From assembly GCA_023055425.1 (NCBI GenBank), contig JALGPY010000003.1, forward strand, positions 56,653,891 through 56,717,890: a stretch of 64,000 bases of DNA, in the 5' to 3' direction. A program made the position numbers and the translations under genes. The notes beneath the pieces are model-generated. The model did not search any database. It was given only the letters and a program-made list of their open reading frames with translations, and was not told the origin of the DNA. Positions 12,001 through 23,230 of this stretch are shown one piece after another; position 1 is the first letter of the stretch, and each line of letters opens with the position of its first letter. The stretch comes from Linanthus parryae (lineage: Eukaryota > Streptophyta > Magnoliopsida > Ericales > Polemoniaceae).

Positions 12001-13375
12001 AAAGCATGGCTTACCGAAAGCTGACATTCGCCGCTGGCTAGTAAGCAAGTGTGGTGAACCTTCAGGTAATCATTTGAACAGCATTTGTGAACTAGGCTTA
12101 GTAACCCAATCATCATCATGAGTAGTTTCCTCGCACCCCAGGTGACGCTCACCTTAAGGATATGCTTAACGAAGACACATTAATAGGGCATGGTATCGCG
12201 TCCTTAGCATATGACGAAGATGCTGCAATCCCACCTACGCGTGAAGGTGCTCGCTCTTGGTTTATCAAAATAATGAAATATTGTTTGACACAAGTTACCT
12301 CACATCATCCTGTCTTGTATCGCTGGTAATGCTGGTGAAGCCATGCTGGGACAGAGGAGTCAACCTTCTGCCTCTTATGTCCCGGTGCCAAGTTCTCATA
12401 CCGAGAAGCCCGTCACAGCTGCTGAATATGCGGGAGAGCCCTTCGAGGACATCATTGAAGTTTCTGATGATGCCGAAACTAACGCTGTGCTGATGGAGGA
12501 AGATACTAATGCTGCTGCTGAGGAAACAGAAGCAGATGCTGCTGAGGTTTTTGCATCCGAAGGCATCCCTAATCGAGCAGCAGCTTCTACTGTTGCCATG
12601 CCTCCAGCAAGGATTGAGCCTCCAGTGATTCCTTCTGCATGGAGCTTTTGGAGTTCGCAGGTAGGAGCTGCAATCGCATCTAATGCAGCTTATACCCTTC
12701 CTGCCAACTATGAGGAGCTAGAGCTCGCAGCTGATATGAGAGCAATGGAGCGAGGACAGTCTTCAGCTGCCCCAACAATGCGTATTCCTTCTTTGCACGA
12801 GATCCTTGAAGGAATTGGTATGTTATTACTTTTCCTGCTTGCATTTTTCACTTTTCATTTACAAGCTTCACGTTCTAAACTTGATTTAACATCGCTTAGG
12901 GTTGAAGCAAACTGATGTGGACTGGCTGGTTCAGATGCGTCTCTCCTATTCTCGATCGTTTGCGAGGTCTCTGGAGATAGAGCCTTACGACAGGAGGCTG
13001 TTCTTAACCGAGGCCATCTGGATTTTGGAGCAGCTGTCTGCGGCCACACCTGCGACCATCTCTCCTCAGAGTGCGCAATTTCTTTTCAGCATGTGCCAAG
13101 GCCTTCAAGCCAAGGTTCAGGGTAAGCTGGGCTTCGGGTACCTTGTCAACAGAGTCACCCAGATCCGCGCGGCTGTAAATTTGAAGCGCGGATTCCATAA
13201 CCTCGTAGCTGAGGAGCAGAAGGTGGAGAAGCAAAGGTAGAAAGCTGAAGAGGCTGTGAAGCTCTTCCGTGAGATGAGCGCCAACTACAAGAAGTTGAAG
13301 CGAGAAGTGGAGCAAGTGGCAAATTTGTCACGTCAGTTTACTCCTGATGACTCCCTGGTCAAAGGCTTATTTTGA
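9083..13375 (+). pseudogene. Antisense plant-mobile-domain (PMD, aminotransferase-like) gene inside element B, damaged
   Basis: The first exon starts with a lysine-rich N terminus (MAKKKG). It then carries the PMD signature: a THTFHF-like phrase at about 9534-9551, TLEDVHML at 9573-9596, and further on LGPLVLGTLY and WVFERWPSY. The PMD family occurs in Arabidopsis MAIN and MAIL1 and in many transposons. Splice sites by eye give introns 10965-11024, 11522-11594, 11949-12141, 12247-12340 and 12818-12899; joins at the first, third, fourth and fifth keep frame. Later exons are Ala/Glu-rich and end in a charged coiled-coil-like tail. Damage: a frame change at about 9500-9530, a stop at 9597, a frame break near 11445 and a stop at 13238. 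The gene runs opposite to gag-pol. The PMD call is firm in exon 1; the later exons could belong to a fused partner. Confidence 0.72.
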
Positions 13376-14779
13376 ACAATAACAAATTTGTTTTGAACAA
13401 AATGTTAAAACATTATTGTAATGTTGCTAGGGTTTCTCCCCCCTTTTTTTTGTTCAAGGCTTTGAATGCCTGTTTTGCCCCTTGCCGAGATTTGCTCGAA
13501 TATCTTTGTGCATATCACTTATCACATCAGCTAGCGATATTATACCTTGATTTTTGCACTAATTGCTCATCAGATAAGCACGCTTTCCTTGGGAAGTCCA
13601 TCCGTATCATGACCTTCCGTCATTAATTAAGATACGCAACTGAATCGTCGTAGCCTTTAGTAGGGAAATTAAATGTTACCTTTTTTCAAGGCGTATGTGA
13701 TTGATTCTTAACCCTTTTCCAAGCTTTGCTGACTCAGCTAAGCAACTGAAGGGTCTCAACTGGGTCTATATAAACCCTGCCTTGTACTGCTTGGGTCCTT
13801 CATCCCAAAATGTGGCTTGCCATGAGTCCTTACGACTGCTGGCTTCAACGCTTGTCTTTTGTTGATTCATGGAAACTTCAAGTTTTGAAACCTGAGTTTG
13901 TGCTTTGCGCCATAGAAATAGCTTCCAATATCTTCTTTACGAGGCTTATTGATCTTCATAACCATCATAAAGAAGATGCACATAATATATCATGCTTTCT
14001 CGAAGAATGTTCTTCGTCTATTATGTCTGCAGGTCGTGTTTCCGGCCGCCTCCCGGCGAGGTGCAGCGCCATACTGACCTTCTTACCGATTCGTAATGAA
14101 CGGTGGATTTCTCCTCTAGCTTTCCCGGAGGAGAATTTCTTGCCTCCACGTTCTTGAACTCGGGGTGGCGAGCCATTGTGCTCGTCTCCGTGGACAAGGA
14201 GCCTCTTGCCCTAGGAGTTGCTGCTTGCCTGTTCTTCACCGACACATACGCCGGAACAGGTGGTTCCTCAGGCACATCTCTTGGGCAGAAGACCAGACAG
14301 GGGCCTTGTCAGATCCTGAGATCTTGAAGGTGGCGTCGCATAGCCTTTGTGACGTTTGTAGGACGTTCATTTTATAGAAAGACCCTACTTGCTACAGATC
14401 TTTGGTCGCAGACCACTATGTCGCATAGCCTTTGTTAGGACCAGTAGGCCGATCCTTTTACAGTAAGGATTTCCCTTCTGTGTAACTTTCGCCTGTAAGC
14501 TACTATTTAGATGCATTGTAAGCCATGTTGGCTATGTAACTAGCTCAGTCTGAGCTTTTTGCTTGTAAGCTGCTATCTAGACAGATAAATTTTAAGTCAT
14601 TTTGACTCATAATAATAAATCGCTTTGTATGATTTGCTGTTATTGTCACAACAAATTGCAACATTCGCATGCGTGTTGGCAAACTTCACTTTTTTGTAGT
14701 ATCATATTCGCACTCTGCGTTGTCGCTATGATTTGCTATCCAATAGATAGGTTCGCAAATTATAGTAATCATTAATAAG
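13376..14779 (+). other. Region between the PMD gene and the 54-bp repeat
   Basis: I see no convincing gene. TCTATATAAACC at about 13766 is a good TATA box, and a 115-codon frame follows at 13810-14157 with no recognisable domain. The phrase GTCGCATAGCCTTTGT occurs at about 14334 and 14421. From about 14500, degenerate versions of the 54-bp repeat begin to appear (GTAAGCTGCTATCTAGACAG). It could be the 3' end of the PMD transcript or a decayed extra unit. Confidence 0.35.
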
Positions 14780-15535
14780 AGCTGCTATCTTAGCAGATGA
14801 GCCTTTAGATCGTTTGAGATCGCAACTGCATAATTCTATTATCTCAGCAGATAAGCTTGAGAATCACTCAAGACCAGTGTTAAATATTGCTGCTATCTGG
14901 GCAGATAGACTTTGGATCAATTCAGATCGTGTTTCAAGTATGGTTGCTATCTCGGCAGATAGGCCTGAGATCAATTAAGATCGCGTTTGCTTAATGCTGC
15001 TATCATGGCAGATAGGCTTGAAGATCAGCTATGATCATATTTGCATAGTGCTGCTATCATGGCAGATAGGCTTGAAGATCACTTAAGATCATATTCGCAT
15101 AGTGCTGCTATCATGGAAGATAGGCTTAAAGATCACTTAAGATCATATTCGCATAGTGCTGCTATCATGGCAGATAGGCTTGAAGATCAGCTAGGATCAT
15201 ATTCGCATAGTGCTGCTATCATGGCAGATAGGCTTCAAGATCACTTAATATCATATTCGCATAGTGCTGCTATCATGGCAGATAGGCTTAAAGATCACTT
15301 AAGATCATATTCGCATAGTGCTGCTATCATGGCAGATAGGCTTAAAGATCACTTAAGATCATAGTTGCATGGTGATGCCATCACGGCGGATGGGCTTAAG
15401 GATCACTTAAGATCATATTTGCATAACGCTGCTATTGTGGCAGATAGGCTTAAAGATCACTTAAGATCATATTTGCATAACGCTGCTATCACGGCGGATA
15501 GGCTTTCGCTATTGAGAAATAAAGAAATAAATAAA
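14780..15535. repeat. 54-bp tandem repeat downstream of pol in element B
   Basis: About 14 units. Ten lie at an exact 54-bp spacing, with GCTGCTATC-like starts at 14996, 15050, 15104 and so on to 15482. Four more diverged units precede them. Each unit holds CTATC-N6-GATAG (an imperfect hairpin) and GATCACTTAAGATC, which centres on the palindrome CTTAAG. Because 54 is divisible by three, a plus-strand frame stays open with an 18-residue period; this looks incidental. Tandem repeats between pol and the 3' LTR are a known feature of Tat/Ogre elements and a recognised source of satellite DNA. Confidence 0.92.
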
Positions 15536-15716
15536 GCGATAAAAACAACTGAAATCATAAAGTTCTTCCCATTTGGGAGAAGTCTTTTATTATAGAACAC
15601 TCTCATATGGGAGAGGTGAGATTACAATTCTCTCATATCGGAGAGAAGATGCATGAATCTTTAACAATACGGAGCATAAAGTAAGCATTGTACTCTAATG
15701 CATGTAAAGAGAGGAG
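15536..15716 (-). other. Spacer between pol stop and tandem repeat
   Basis: Short non-coding stretch. The motif CTCTCATATGGGAGAG at 15600-15615 is a palindrome with 6-bp arms, and a similar phrase (TTCTCTCATATCGGAGAGAAG) follows at 15631. They could form small hairpins in the pol 3' untranslated region. Confidence 0.45.
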
Positions 15717-18700
15717 TTAAGGATAATACTTCTTAATCCAGCGCATGTTGACTGAGCTTGGGGTTGAGGCCGTCCCATGTAGCCTTTGTATATTGCAGTA
15801 GCCACTGTCGAAGACTTCTTTGACTTCGAAGGGTCCTTCCCAATTGGCTGCGAATTTTGGGTGAGCCGCCTCCCGCATGCAGTGGTCCGATGCGCGCAAG
15901 ACCAGATCCCCAACTGCGAAATCTCGACGTTGGACTGTTTTGTTGTACGCGCGGGCGATCCTTTCTTGGTATCGTTTGTTAGTCCGTTTAGCTTGTTCCC
16001 GTTTTTCTTCCAACAGGACCAAGTCATGATCGCGTTGATTGTCGTATAGTGCATGGAAGGCCAACCTTGCGGAGTTTACTTTTACCTCCGCAGGTACTAC
16101 AGCTTCAGCACCATAACATAGAAGAAATGGGGAGACTCCTGTGGGAGTCCTTGGAGAAGTCCGATATGCCCATAAGGCTATGTTCAAAGAATCAGCCCAT
16201 TTCTTGTGGTCGTCCGCCACCATCTTGCTCAAGATTCTTAACAACGTCTTGTTTGTTGCCTCTGCTTGGCCATTCCCTTTCGGATAATAGGGGGTAGAAC
16301 ATATCTGCCTTATGTTGTACTCCGCTAGCTTCGCAGCTACCTGGCGATTGACGAAGGGGGTACCATTATCCGAGAGAATTGTGTTAGGAATTCCGAACCT
16401 GCATATGATGTTCTCTTGGATGAAATGAACTACAGCGAGAGCATTTGCTGTATTCAGTGGAATTGCTTCTAGCCACTTAGTGAACAATTCGGTCGCGGTG
16501 AGAATGAACTGGTTCCCGTGCGAGGTTGGTCGGATGAGGCCAACAAAATCCAAAGCCCAAGTATGGAACGGCCATGGCGTTCCCAGCGCATGTAGATCTA
16601 CGGCAGGAGCATGTACTAGGTTGCCTTTGAATTGACACTCCTGGCACCTTCTTACTTTAGCGCGGCAATCTGCTTCCATGGTGGGCCTGAAGTAACCGAC
16701 TGTGAGGAGTTGTCTGCATAACTTCGCACCTCCCTGATGTTCCACTTGATGAGAGAGGTCCATCACCTCTTGTGCTTCCTTGCTGTCTAAGCATCGCAGC
16801 AGGTTACACTCGTGGCCTCTTTGCCAGAGTATATTTTCTTGCACCACGTACCGTGCTGCTTTTCTCTTTAGTTTCTCGGCTTCTTTCCTCGACTCAGGCT
16901 CAATCCCCTGCGTGAGAAATTCAAAGAGTGGCTTCCTCCAATCCACGTCATCATCGACCAGAGCAATTGATAAAGAGTCCTTAATCAGTGTGCAACTATC
17001 GCAACTTCCTTGAATCAATGCCGCGGCCGTTGACATGTCCGGCCAGTGAATCCCATACCTCTGGGATTTTCGATAGATTGACACCTCACTTTCCCCACAA
17101 GTATGTTGGTGAATCTTTTCTAACAGTGCTTGTCCCTCCTGCTGGGAGACACATCGCATGAGTATCCCGCCTGGGCCTTTATAGTAGAGGGTGTTGTCGT
17201 GTATGCAATACCCCTTGGTGAACGCCCAGTTTTCGTTGCTCGTTCCTTCTGCGATGGCGCGCAATATTGACTTTCTCCAGTATGCATCATCCATGTATTC
17301 GTCGTCGCACGCGTCCTCTGTCAACGCCGAGGACGTTCGCACTTCAATCGAGATTCTCGCGGGACACTTATCTGCACTAACCTTGGGTCCCAAGGTAGCC
17401 AAATCATCATTATGCCTATTGTCTGCTCTGGGTTTGTGCTCGTACCTGACATCGCAGAACTTCTGCACCAGCTTCTGTACCAAGCTCCGGTAGGGCAATA
17501 GGTTTATCTCCTTCAAACCGTACTCGCCCGAGGCTTGTTTGACGATTAGCTTGGAATCCCCCATAACCGTCAAGTTGCTTACTTCTAGTGCCCTTGCTGC
17601 GCGAAGACCTGCAATGAGAGCTTCATACTCTGCTTCTTTGTTGGTGACTGCGAAGTCAAGCTTTGCGGACATCTGTATGACCTCTCCATCGGGTTTGGTC
17701 AGAACTATTCCGATTCCTCCACCTTTCCTTGTAGATGACCCGTCGAAATGGAGCGTCCAATAAGGGAACTCAACTGCATAGATCTCAGGACCCTCCAGTT
17801 CCTCCTCAATTACAGGCCTATGACTATTATCGGGGAACTGTGCTAGCAAATCCGCCACCGCTTGCGATTTGATTGCCCGGGGTCGAACGCATGTGATGTC
17901 GTATTGGGAAATTGTCATATACCATTTTGCCATTCTTCCCCCAGGAGTAGTGTGAGTCAAAAGATACCGTATAGGATCACTCTTTGTAACCACCACCACT
18001 TTGTGTGAAGCAAAATAGTGCTTTAACTTCTCTATTACAAAGACTAGGGCAAGGCAATGACGCTCGATGTCCATGTACCTTGATTCTGCTCGCTGCACTA
18101 TGCGAGAAATGTAGTAGATCGGCCTTTCTTGTCCCTCATACTCCTGATCCAAGAGTGCCCCTATAGACCTCTTCGTCGACGTTAGATACAGCAAGAGCGG
18201 TGATCCGAGCTGGGGTGCGATCATTACCTTTGACGATGTCAACAGGTCCTTTAGCTTTCCAAACGCAGCTTCGTGCTCTTTAGTCCAGTCATACACAACA
18301 TCCTTCTTGAGGAGATCGCTGAAACAGAATGTAATTTCGGCGATCGTCGGGAAGAACCTTCGCAGGTGGGATAGCTTCCCCAAGAAAGTCTTCAAGGCAC
18401 TTTGGTTGTGCGGCGCCGTCATGCTAGTGATGGCCGATACTTTCGCGGGATCAGGCTCTATTCCTTGACGATGTACTACACATCCCAAGAACTTCCCCGA
18501 TGTCACTCCGAATGCGCACTTCATGGGGTTCATATTTAACTGGAAGCTTCTGCATCTGTTGAATACTTTCCGCAAATCCCCCAAGTGATCTGCCTCTTCT
18601 TTGGACTTGACAACCAAGTCGTCAACGTAGAATTCTACTTCTTTGTGCATCATATCGTGGAACAGGGCCATCATGGCTCGCTGATAAGTTGCGCCTGCGT

Positions 18701-19442
18701 TCTTGAGACCAAAAGGCATAACTGTGTAATTGAAGACTCCCACCGGAGTGATGAACGCGGTTTTCCGTGCATCTTCAGGGTCCATCTTGATCTGGTTGTA
18801 CCCACTAAAGCCATCCATGAAGCTGAACATGCGATGACCGGCGGTTGAATCGATAAGTAGATCGATGTTGGGAAGCGGAAAATCATCTTTGGGACAGAAA
18901 CGATTAAGGTCTCAGAAGTTCACACAAATATGAAGCTGCCCGTTCTTTTTCACCACAGGCACGATGTTAGCTAACCATGTAGGATGGTGATTTGGCTCGA
19001 TGAATTTGGCATTCAAAAGTTTGACAATTTCTTGCTTGATCTTCACATTGATCTTCGGCCTAAAGCTTCTTGTGCTCTGCTTTACCGGTTTGGATCCTGG
19101 GATTACATCCAACCGGTGCATGGTGATGCTCGTGTCCAGACCGGGCATCTCATCGTACTCCCATGCGAATACGTCCTTATACTCGGTCAGAAGCTGCAGT
19201 AATCTTTCTTCTTCCTCTCTCGTGAGGTCTGCACTCAGAAAGACTGGCCTCTTCTTTTCTTCGCTTGGGCTTAGGAATACCTCCTTCAGTTCCTGCTTTT
19301 GCGGTTTGGGCTTGTCCTCCATGGATTCGGGTGCTTCTTTTAGCTTCTCATATGGAGCGTCTGGTATTGGTTTGTCCCGTTCCATAACCTGCTCAATTTG
19401 ATTGATTTGCTCAGGGACGCCCCCATGCTCGCGTGGGGACAC
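15717..19442 (-). pseudogene. pol: Element B pol: reverse transcriptase, RNase H, second RNase H, integrase; one internal stop
   Basis: One frame runs from 19442 to 15717, broken by a TGA at 18914-18912, where the family has an Arg (VNF, stop, DLNR). A CGA to TGA change would explain it. In the 1037-residue part after the stop: reverse transcriptase with YVDD at 68-71, first RNase H at about 205-290, second RNase H at about 358-475 (D363, E399/E401, D425, D475), integrase zinc motif H694, H698, C729, C732, and catalytic D761, D821, E857 with the classical 35-residue D-to-E spacing. Residues 517-613 look like a diverged tandem copy of 630-735, the linker plus zinc region. The part before the stop holds the N-terminal reverse transcriptase. 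The dual RNase H places it in the Tat lineage. Confidence 0.92.
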
Positions 19443-19515
19443 CCCCGCGCACCTTCATATGCAGTAACATTTCTTCCCTTTGGCGTAGAAGCTCTCTATC
19501 TCTTGGCCTTCGGGA

Positions 19516-20458
19516 TCATGCTTTGCTATCCTTTTCAGGGTGTAAACGTTCTTTCGCGGGTAGGCAATCCGTGGTGCCTCTTCTCGCGTAGGCGGTTTTT
19601 TCTTTGGACTCCTCTCTTGTCACCATCACTCCTGCAGGTGACTGATCTTTGATGTCCCCCCAATGAGGAAAAGGAGTGGGGTTGCACGGCCCCGGCGTCT
19701 GCTCATCTACCATCTCAGTGAACCATACCGCCTCAGTGAGGTGCGCCTCATCCAGGTTGAAAGGGTTTATCGAGGCTGGTATCTCTACTTTTCTGTCATT
19801 CCAGATAGCTTTCATCACTTGGTGAGCTGTTGAAGGGACCGCATCGAAGTGATGAATCCAGGCCCGAACTATAATCATGTGATACGTAGTGTTCGCATCA
19901 ATGACATAGAATTTAGCTGAACACTTGATTTTGCCAATCTGGACACCCAGACGGATCCATCCTGTCGCTTCCGAATCCCATCAGCGGGGATGGATGCCTT
20001 ACGATCTTGTGCTCTGGGATTCCTGCTAGATTTAAAGTGTTGAGCGAGACAACGTTAACTGCTGCTCGTCCGTCGACGAACGCTCTTTTGAACTCCACAC
20101 CATTGATGACTACCGTTACGTACAGAGGCTTCTGTTGGCTCGCATCCGTCTTCTTGTCGCTTGCGGAGAAGGTTATGACCTTTTCTGTAGAGCGAGATGC
20201 CCTGACAACCTTTCCGTTGAACACCACGATATCCTCCTCGTAATCTTCCGCTATTCTCAGGACCGCCTTTGTCATTTCCTTCCGGCATTTATTCGAGAAG
20301 TTCATTTCGTCGAAGAACCTGCTGAACCCATGTGACCCCTTCATCCGATCGGCACGTTCGTCCTCCGTGTCTATGTTGTATTCGTCGTCATTGTGGATTT
20401 CGGCAACGATGGGTAGACCATCCTCTGCAATCTCTTCAAGGTCCATAATCGAGATCAT
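19516..20458 (-). pseudogene. Element B protease region, frameshifted
   Basis: The segment 20458-19913 contains the aspartic-protease-like phrase AFVDGRAAVNVVSLNTL, in which the usual DTG or DGG is DGR. A one-base frame change near 19960 carries the reading into 19878-19516, which contains a phrase of the type HMIIVRAWIHHFDAVPSTAHQ, typical of the end of the Tat protease region. Another frame change lies between 19516 and 19443, before pol. The DGR sequence and the frame changes argue that the protease is inactive. Confidence 0.75.
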
Positions 20459-20473
20459 GGCGACCTCTTTTCC

Positions 20474-21891
20474 CTACGGCTCCTGCTCTGCGTGGGCAGG
20501 CAGTGGATTGTTTCGCACATCCTGCCTCTGGTCGCTGACAATCAGCTCGCCATTTTTCATCTTTTGGCTTACCATGATTCTGAGCTTCTTGTCGTCAGCC
20601 GTGGGGTGCATGACCTTTTCGTGACATTCGCACCACTTTGGGTCCCTCACCATATCCTTGGAGGGTGTTCTTTCGAGCGGCGGCAAGATACCATCCTTAC
20701 GCCATTGTCTGCACAAGTCACTCGCTTCCTCCAACGAACATGGCAGAGGTGGCGCATCGAGTTTGCGACCTTAGGCTGCTTTTGGGGCGAGACCTCATTC
20801 ACTTCGGCCTCACGTCCCCTCTTGTAGCTGAATCTCCCAATTTTAAAGGTAGTCCCGCTCGGGGATCTCTCATAGGCGTGCCTCTTTTTCTGCCTCTCCA
20901 CTATAGGCTCTATGTTCTTTGTGCATTCTATCAGCTTCGAAAATGTAGGAGTTTGCAAGTTGATAAGCATACCTTTGTACTCGTCTCGCATGAATTGCAG
21001 GCATATCTCCACGAGTCTTCTCTCAAGTATCACATCTTTGCATTCCAAGGACTTGGCCCTGAACTTCTTGATGAATGTCACTCCATCCTCCTCGCGCTTC
21101 TGGTACATCCGTGAGAGATGAATCATTGTCACCTTTTCTTCCATCTGGAAGAATTTGGTATAAAATTTCTGTACCATATCGTCCCAAGTCTTCACGGATC
21201 CGGCCTCCAGTGTCCTATACCACTTGTAGGCCACGTTCCCCAGGGATTTCGGGAACTCGTGCATCAGCAGCTTTGGGATGATGGTGTCCCCGAACGGTTG
21301 ATTAGCCAGGATGGTTTCTATGCGCCGCTGCAGCGACGTCATACACTCCGGCGCACTTCCCCCAGCAGCAGGAGGAGGGGTTGTTGCAGTTGGAGGTGAC
21401 ACATATACCGCGGAAGGACTAGGAACGTACTGTGGATTCGCATTACCCCACGCCGCCGGCGGAGGGGGCAAAGGATATTGTGAAGATGGGTTAGATGCCA
21501 GGATTGGCGGTTGAGGCACGTGAGCGGTAAGGGGCAACATTTGAGCTGTTTCCCCCTGAACTGAGGGTAACTACGTCGTTGCCGGTGGAGTTTGAAGGTT
21601 AGGATTAGTTGGTGTGGTTGATACTCCCAATCCTTGAGTGGTGGGAGCTCCTCCTCCCTGAGAGACGGTGGTGGCTGATGGGGGATTTGTGGCGAGAGTC
21701 CCCAGGATAGCCATTATCCGTTCCAGTTGCGCAGATTGAGCTTTGAGAGCCTTTGCCTGGTTCTGGATGGTAGCGTCCAAGGCCTCTAACGTCGGAGCTT
21801 CACCGGCGGCTGTAGGAGTACGGCGGGCATCCTCTCCCGAGGTGGTCTCCGTGGAAGGCGATCTGTTACTGACATCATCTTCATGAGACAT
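20474..21891 (-). pseudogene. gag: Element B gag, broken
   Basis: The start codon is probably the ATG at 21891-21889; the frame can be extended upstream only with a GTG. Segment 21891-21571 is Thr/Pro/Ala-rich and contains a short coiled-coil-like stretch. It ends at an in-frame TAG, and the same frame continues as 21540-20647 with the gag core (WYRTLEAGSVKTWDD, then YTKFFQ and FIKKFR). A frame change near 20720 leads into 20734-20474, which holds a degenerate zinc-knuckle-like CECHEKVMHPTADD motif. The core is the retrotransposon gag domain that packages the RNA. Confidence 0.85.
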
Positions 21892-21911
21892 GGTTGCTTG
21901 CAATGGTAAGT

Positions 21912-21930
21912 TCACGTCGGGTTCACCAAA
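21912..21930 (-). promoter_or_regulatory. Primer-binding site of element B, tRNA not identified
   Basis: On the minus strand, TGGTGAACCCGACGTGAA follows the 5' LTR after a few T residues. The leading TGG complements a tRNA CCA end. I do not recognise the tRNA. Confidence 0.6.
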
Positions 21931-21931
21931 A

Positions 21932-22508
21932 TGTGTATGAGAGAATCCTGCAGAGAGAATTCAATATACACCAAGAGTAGAGGATAGAAAAGACACAGGA
22001 AGTGTAGGGTTGTGTGTAGGGAGAGAGTAAGGCAATAGCACTTTATGAGAGAGAGACATGATTTTGGCAGAGCTTTCGCGTATCTCAGGTGTGTTCTCCC
22101 TTGTATGGAAGGGTTAACGATCCTATATATAACGGAGAATGTAACCGTTGCAGTGTGGTTAATGCGCCCATCAATGGCGGCTTAATTAGCTTAACCACAA
22201 CGGCACGTTCGTCCGGGTATATAGGGACCGCGTTATCCAGGTTTATGGGGCTCGTGCCGTAAATCTCTCAAAAGCAGTTACTAAGGGCCGCGCGCGGGCT
22301 TGGTTGTCGCTCGCGCGCGACAGGACTTACTCTAGCCTCCAAACCACTAAGTCCCTACAAGTCCCGTGCGGTGGTATGCGAGAGCCCTGTCTCGCAGCCC
22401 CCACGTGGATCAGCGCGGCTGGTGATCCAGTGTGTGTGAAGCACAGTATGGTGTGCTAGATGGTCGCCACGTGGCTAAGATATGCCTGTCCAGAAAGCAC
22501 TATCTACA
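21932..22508 (-). repeat. Element B 5' LTR
   Basis: 577 bp, from TGTGTATGAG to ATCTACA, matching 7659-8292 except for a 57-bp deletion after TATAGGGACCG (near 22230) and scattered substitutions. TATA box at 22124-22132 (TATATATAA). The GC-rich inverted repeat of the other LTR is present near 22287-22322, but one arm is altered. Confidence 0.93.
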
Positions 22509-22513
22509 GCTGG
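22509..22513. repeat. Target-site duplication of element B, right copy (GCTGG)
   Basis: Second GCTGG, directly after the terminal ACA at 22508. Confidence 0.92.
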
Positions 22514-23128
22514 CGTGAGATGTTTCGCCTAATTTGCAAAAAGGCCCCCTCTAGTTTGCTGGGGCTTTAAAAGGCCCCCAACCTTTCTTAAAAAGTTTGG
22601 AAAATTACAACTCCACCCCCAATCCGTTAAGAAGTCATCTTTTTAGTCCTTAGAAACTTTAGAACCTTGCATTTTGGCCCCGATTCCGTTAGTTTCTTCT
22701 CAAACAACCCCTTGGATGCAACTTTGGCCTTGTAATGTGGCCTCTTGGCTTCTAAATCTTCATTTTTGGCCGATTTCTTTACATATCTTCTCATAAAGGC
22801 CCTTGAATCTTCACTTTAACTTGCAATTTAGTTGCTTTGTCTTCAACTTTAGCCTCTTTATCACTTGAATTCTTCAAATTAAGTCCCTTTAACTCCTTCT
22901 TCTTATTCCTTGGCCCTCCTAAGCTCACTTGAACCGCCTCTTAAGTCTTGTGGAATATTTCTTTGAGTCTCAAAGCGCAATATTTCCTATAAAATAAAGA
23001 AATTCCACACAAACTAAAAGAAACAAGCATAAGTTTAGAAATAGGGTTATAATACACAAGTAACACATAAAAGTAAGTTATCAAGAGTTCAATAACATAC
23101 TAAAATGTGCAATTTACGATCCTTAACA
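22514..23128 (-). repeat. Element A 5' LTR, portion right of element B
   Basis: From about 22660 it aligns with 1974-2443 of the 3' LTR (CTTTAGAACCTTGCATTTTGG onward) and ends CCTTAACA. The stretch 22514-22659 is the part that, with 6889-7658, is missing from the 3' LTR. Confidence 0.88.
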
Positions 23129-23230
23129 ATTAGCTAGTCCCAAAACTAATGAACCACATAAATTCTTGTGTTCTTGATCTTGCTTTTGTTTCTTGTTTTC
23201 TCTTGTTTCTCGCGTATTGGATTCCTAACA
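23129..23230 (+). repeat. Element D 5' LTR, right part, beginning with the second ATTAG
   Basis: 23129-23133 is the right copy of the ATTAG duplication. The LTR then resumes with CTAGTCCCAAAACTAATG and ends at ATTCCTAACA, matching the 3' LTR end at 24599. Confidence 0.88.

Larger units (their letters stand above)
7659..22508 (-). mobile_element. Element B: Tat-like Ty3/gypsy retrotransposon with antisense PMD gene and 3' tandem repeat
   Basis: A 14,850-bp element with LTRs at 7659-8292 and 21932-22508 and a perfect GCTGG duplication. On the minus strand the order is 5' LTR, primer site, gag, protease, reverse transcriptase, RNase H, a second RNase H, integrase, then 7.4 kb of extra sequence before the 3' LTR. 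The second RNase H after the first is the known hallmark of the Tat lineage. The extra sequence holds a 54-bp tandem repeat and a plus-strand, intron-bearing PMD gene. Gag, protease and pol all carry stops or frame changes, so the copy is dead. The LTRs differ by roughly 20-25 substitutions over about 577 aligned bases, plus a 57-bp deletion in the right one (counted by eye). Confidence 0.93.
1049..23128 (-). mobile_element. Element A: large non-autonomous LTR element, Athila-type primer site, interrupted by element B
   Basis: It begins TGTTCGACG at 1049, ends CCTTAACA at 23128 and is flanked by ATTAG. The left LTR is 1049-2443. The right LTR is 5958-7658 plus 22514-23128, the gap being element B. 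The minus-strand primer site next to the right LTR (5934-5951) makes the right LTR the 5' LTR. The internal part is only about 3.5 kb and shows no protease, reverse transcriptase or integrase, only one decayed reading frame. Long LTRs (about 2.3 kb when complete) with a non-coding or non-enzymatic interior fit a LARD-type element, presumably moved by an Athila-like partner. By eye the LTR copies differ at roughly 3-4% of aligned bases. Confidence 0.88.

Noticed and set aside
15041..15364. Plus-strand repeat protein with an 18-residue period
   Set aside because: The frame is open only because 54 is a multiple of three. There is no start context, and the flanking units carry stops.
14780..15535. 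CRISPR-like array
   Set aside because: The units are head-to-tail copies with no unique spacers, in a plant retrotransposon.
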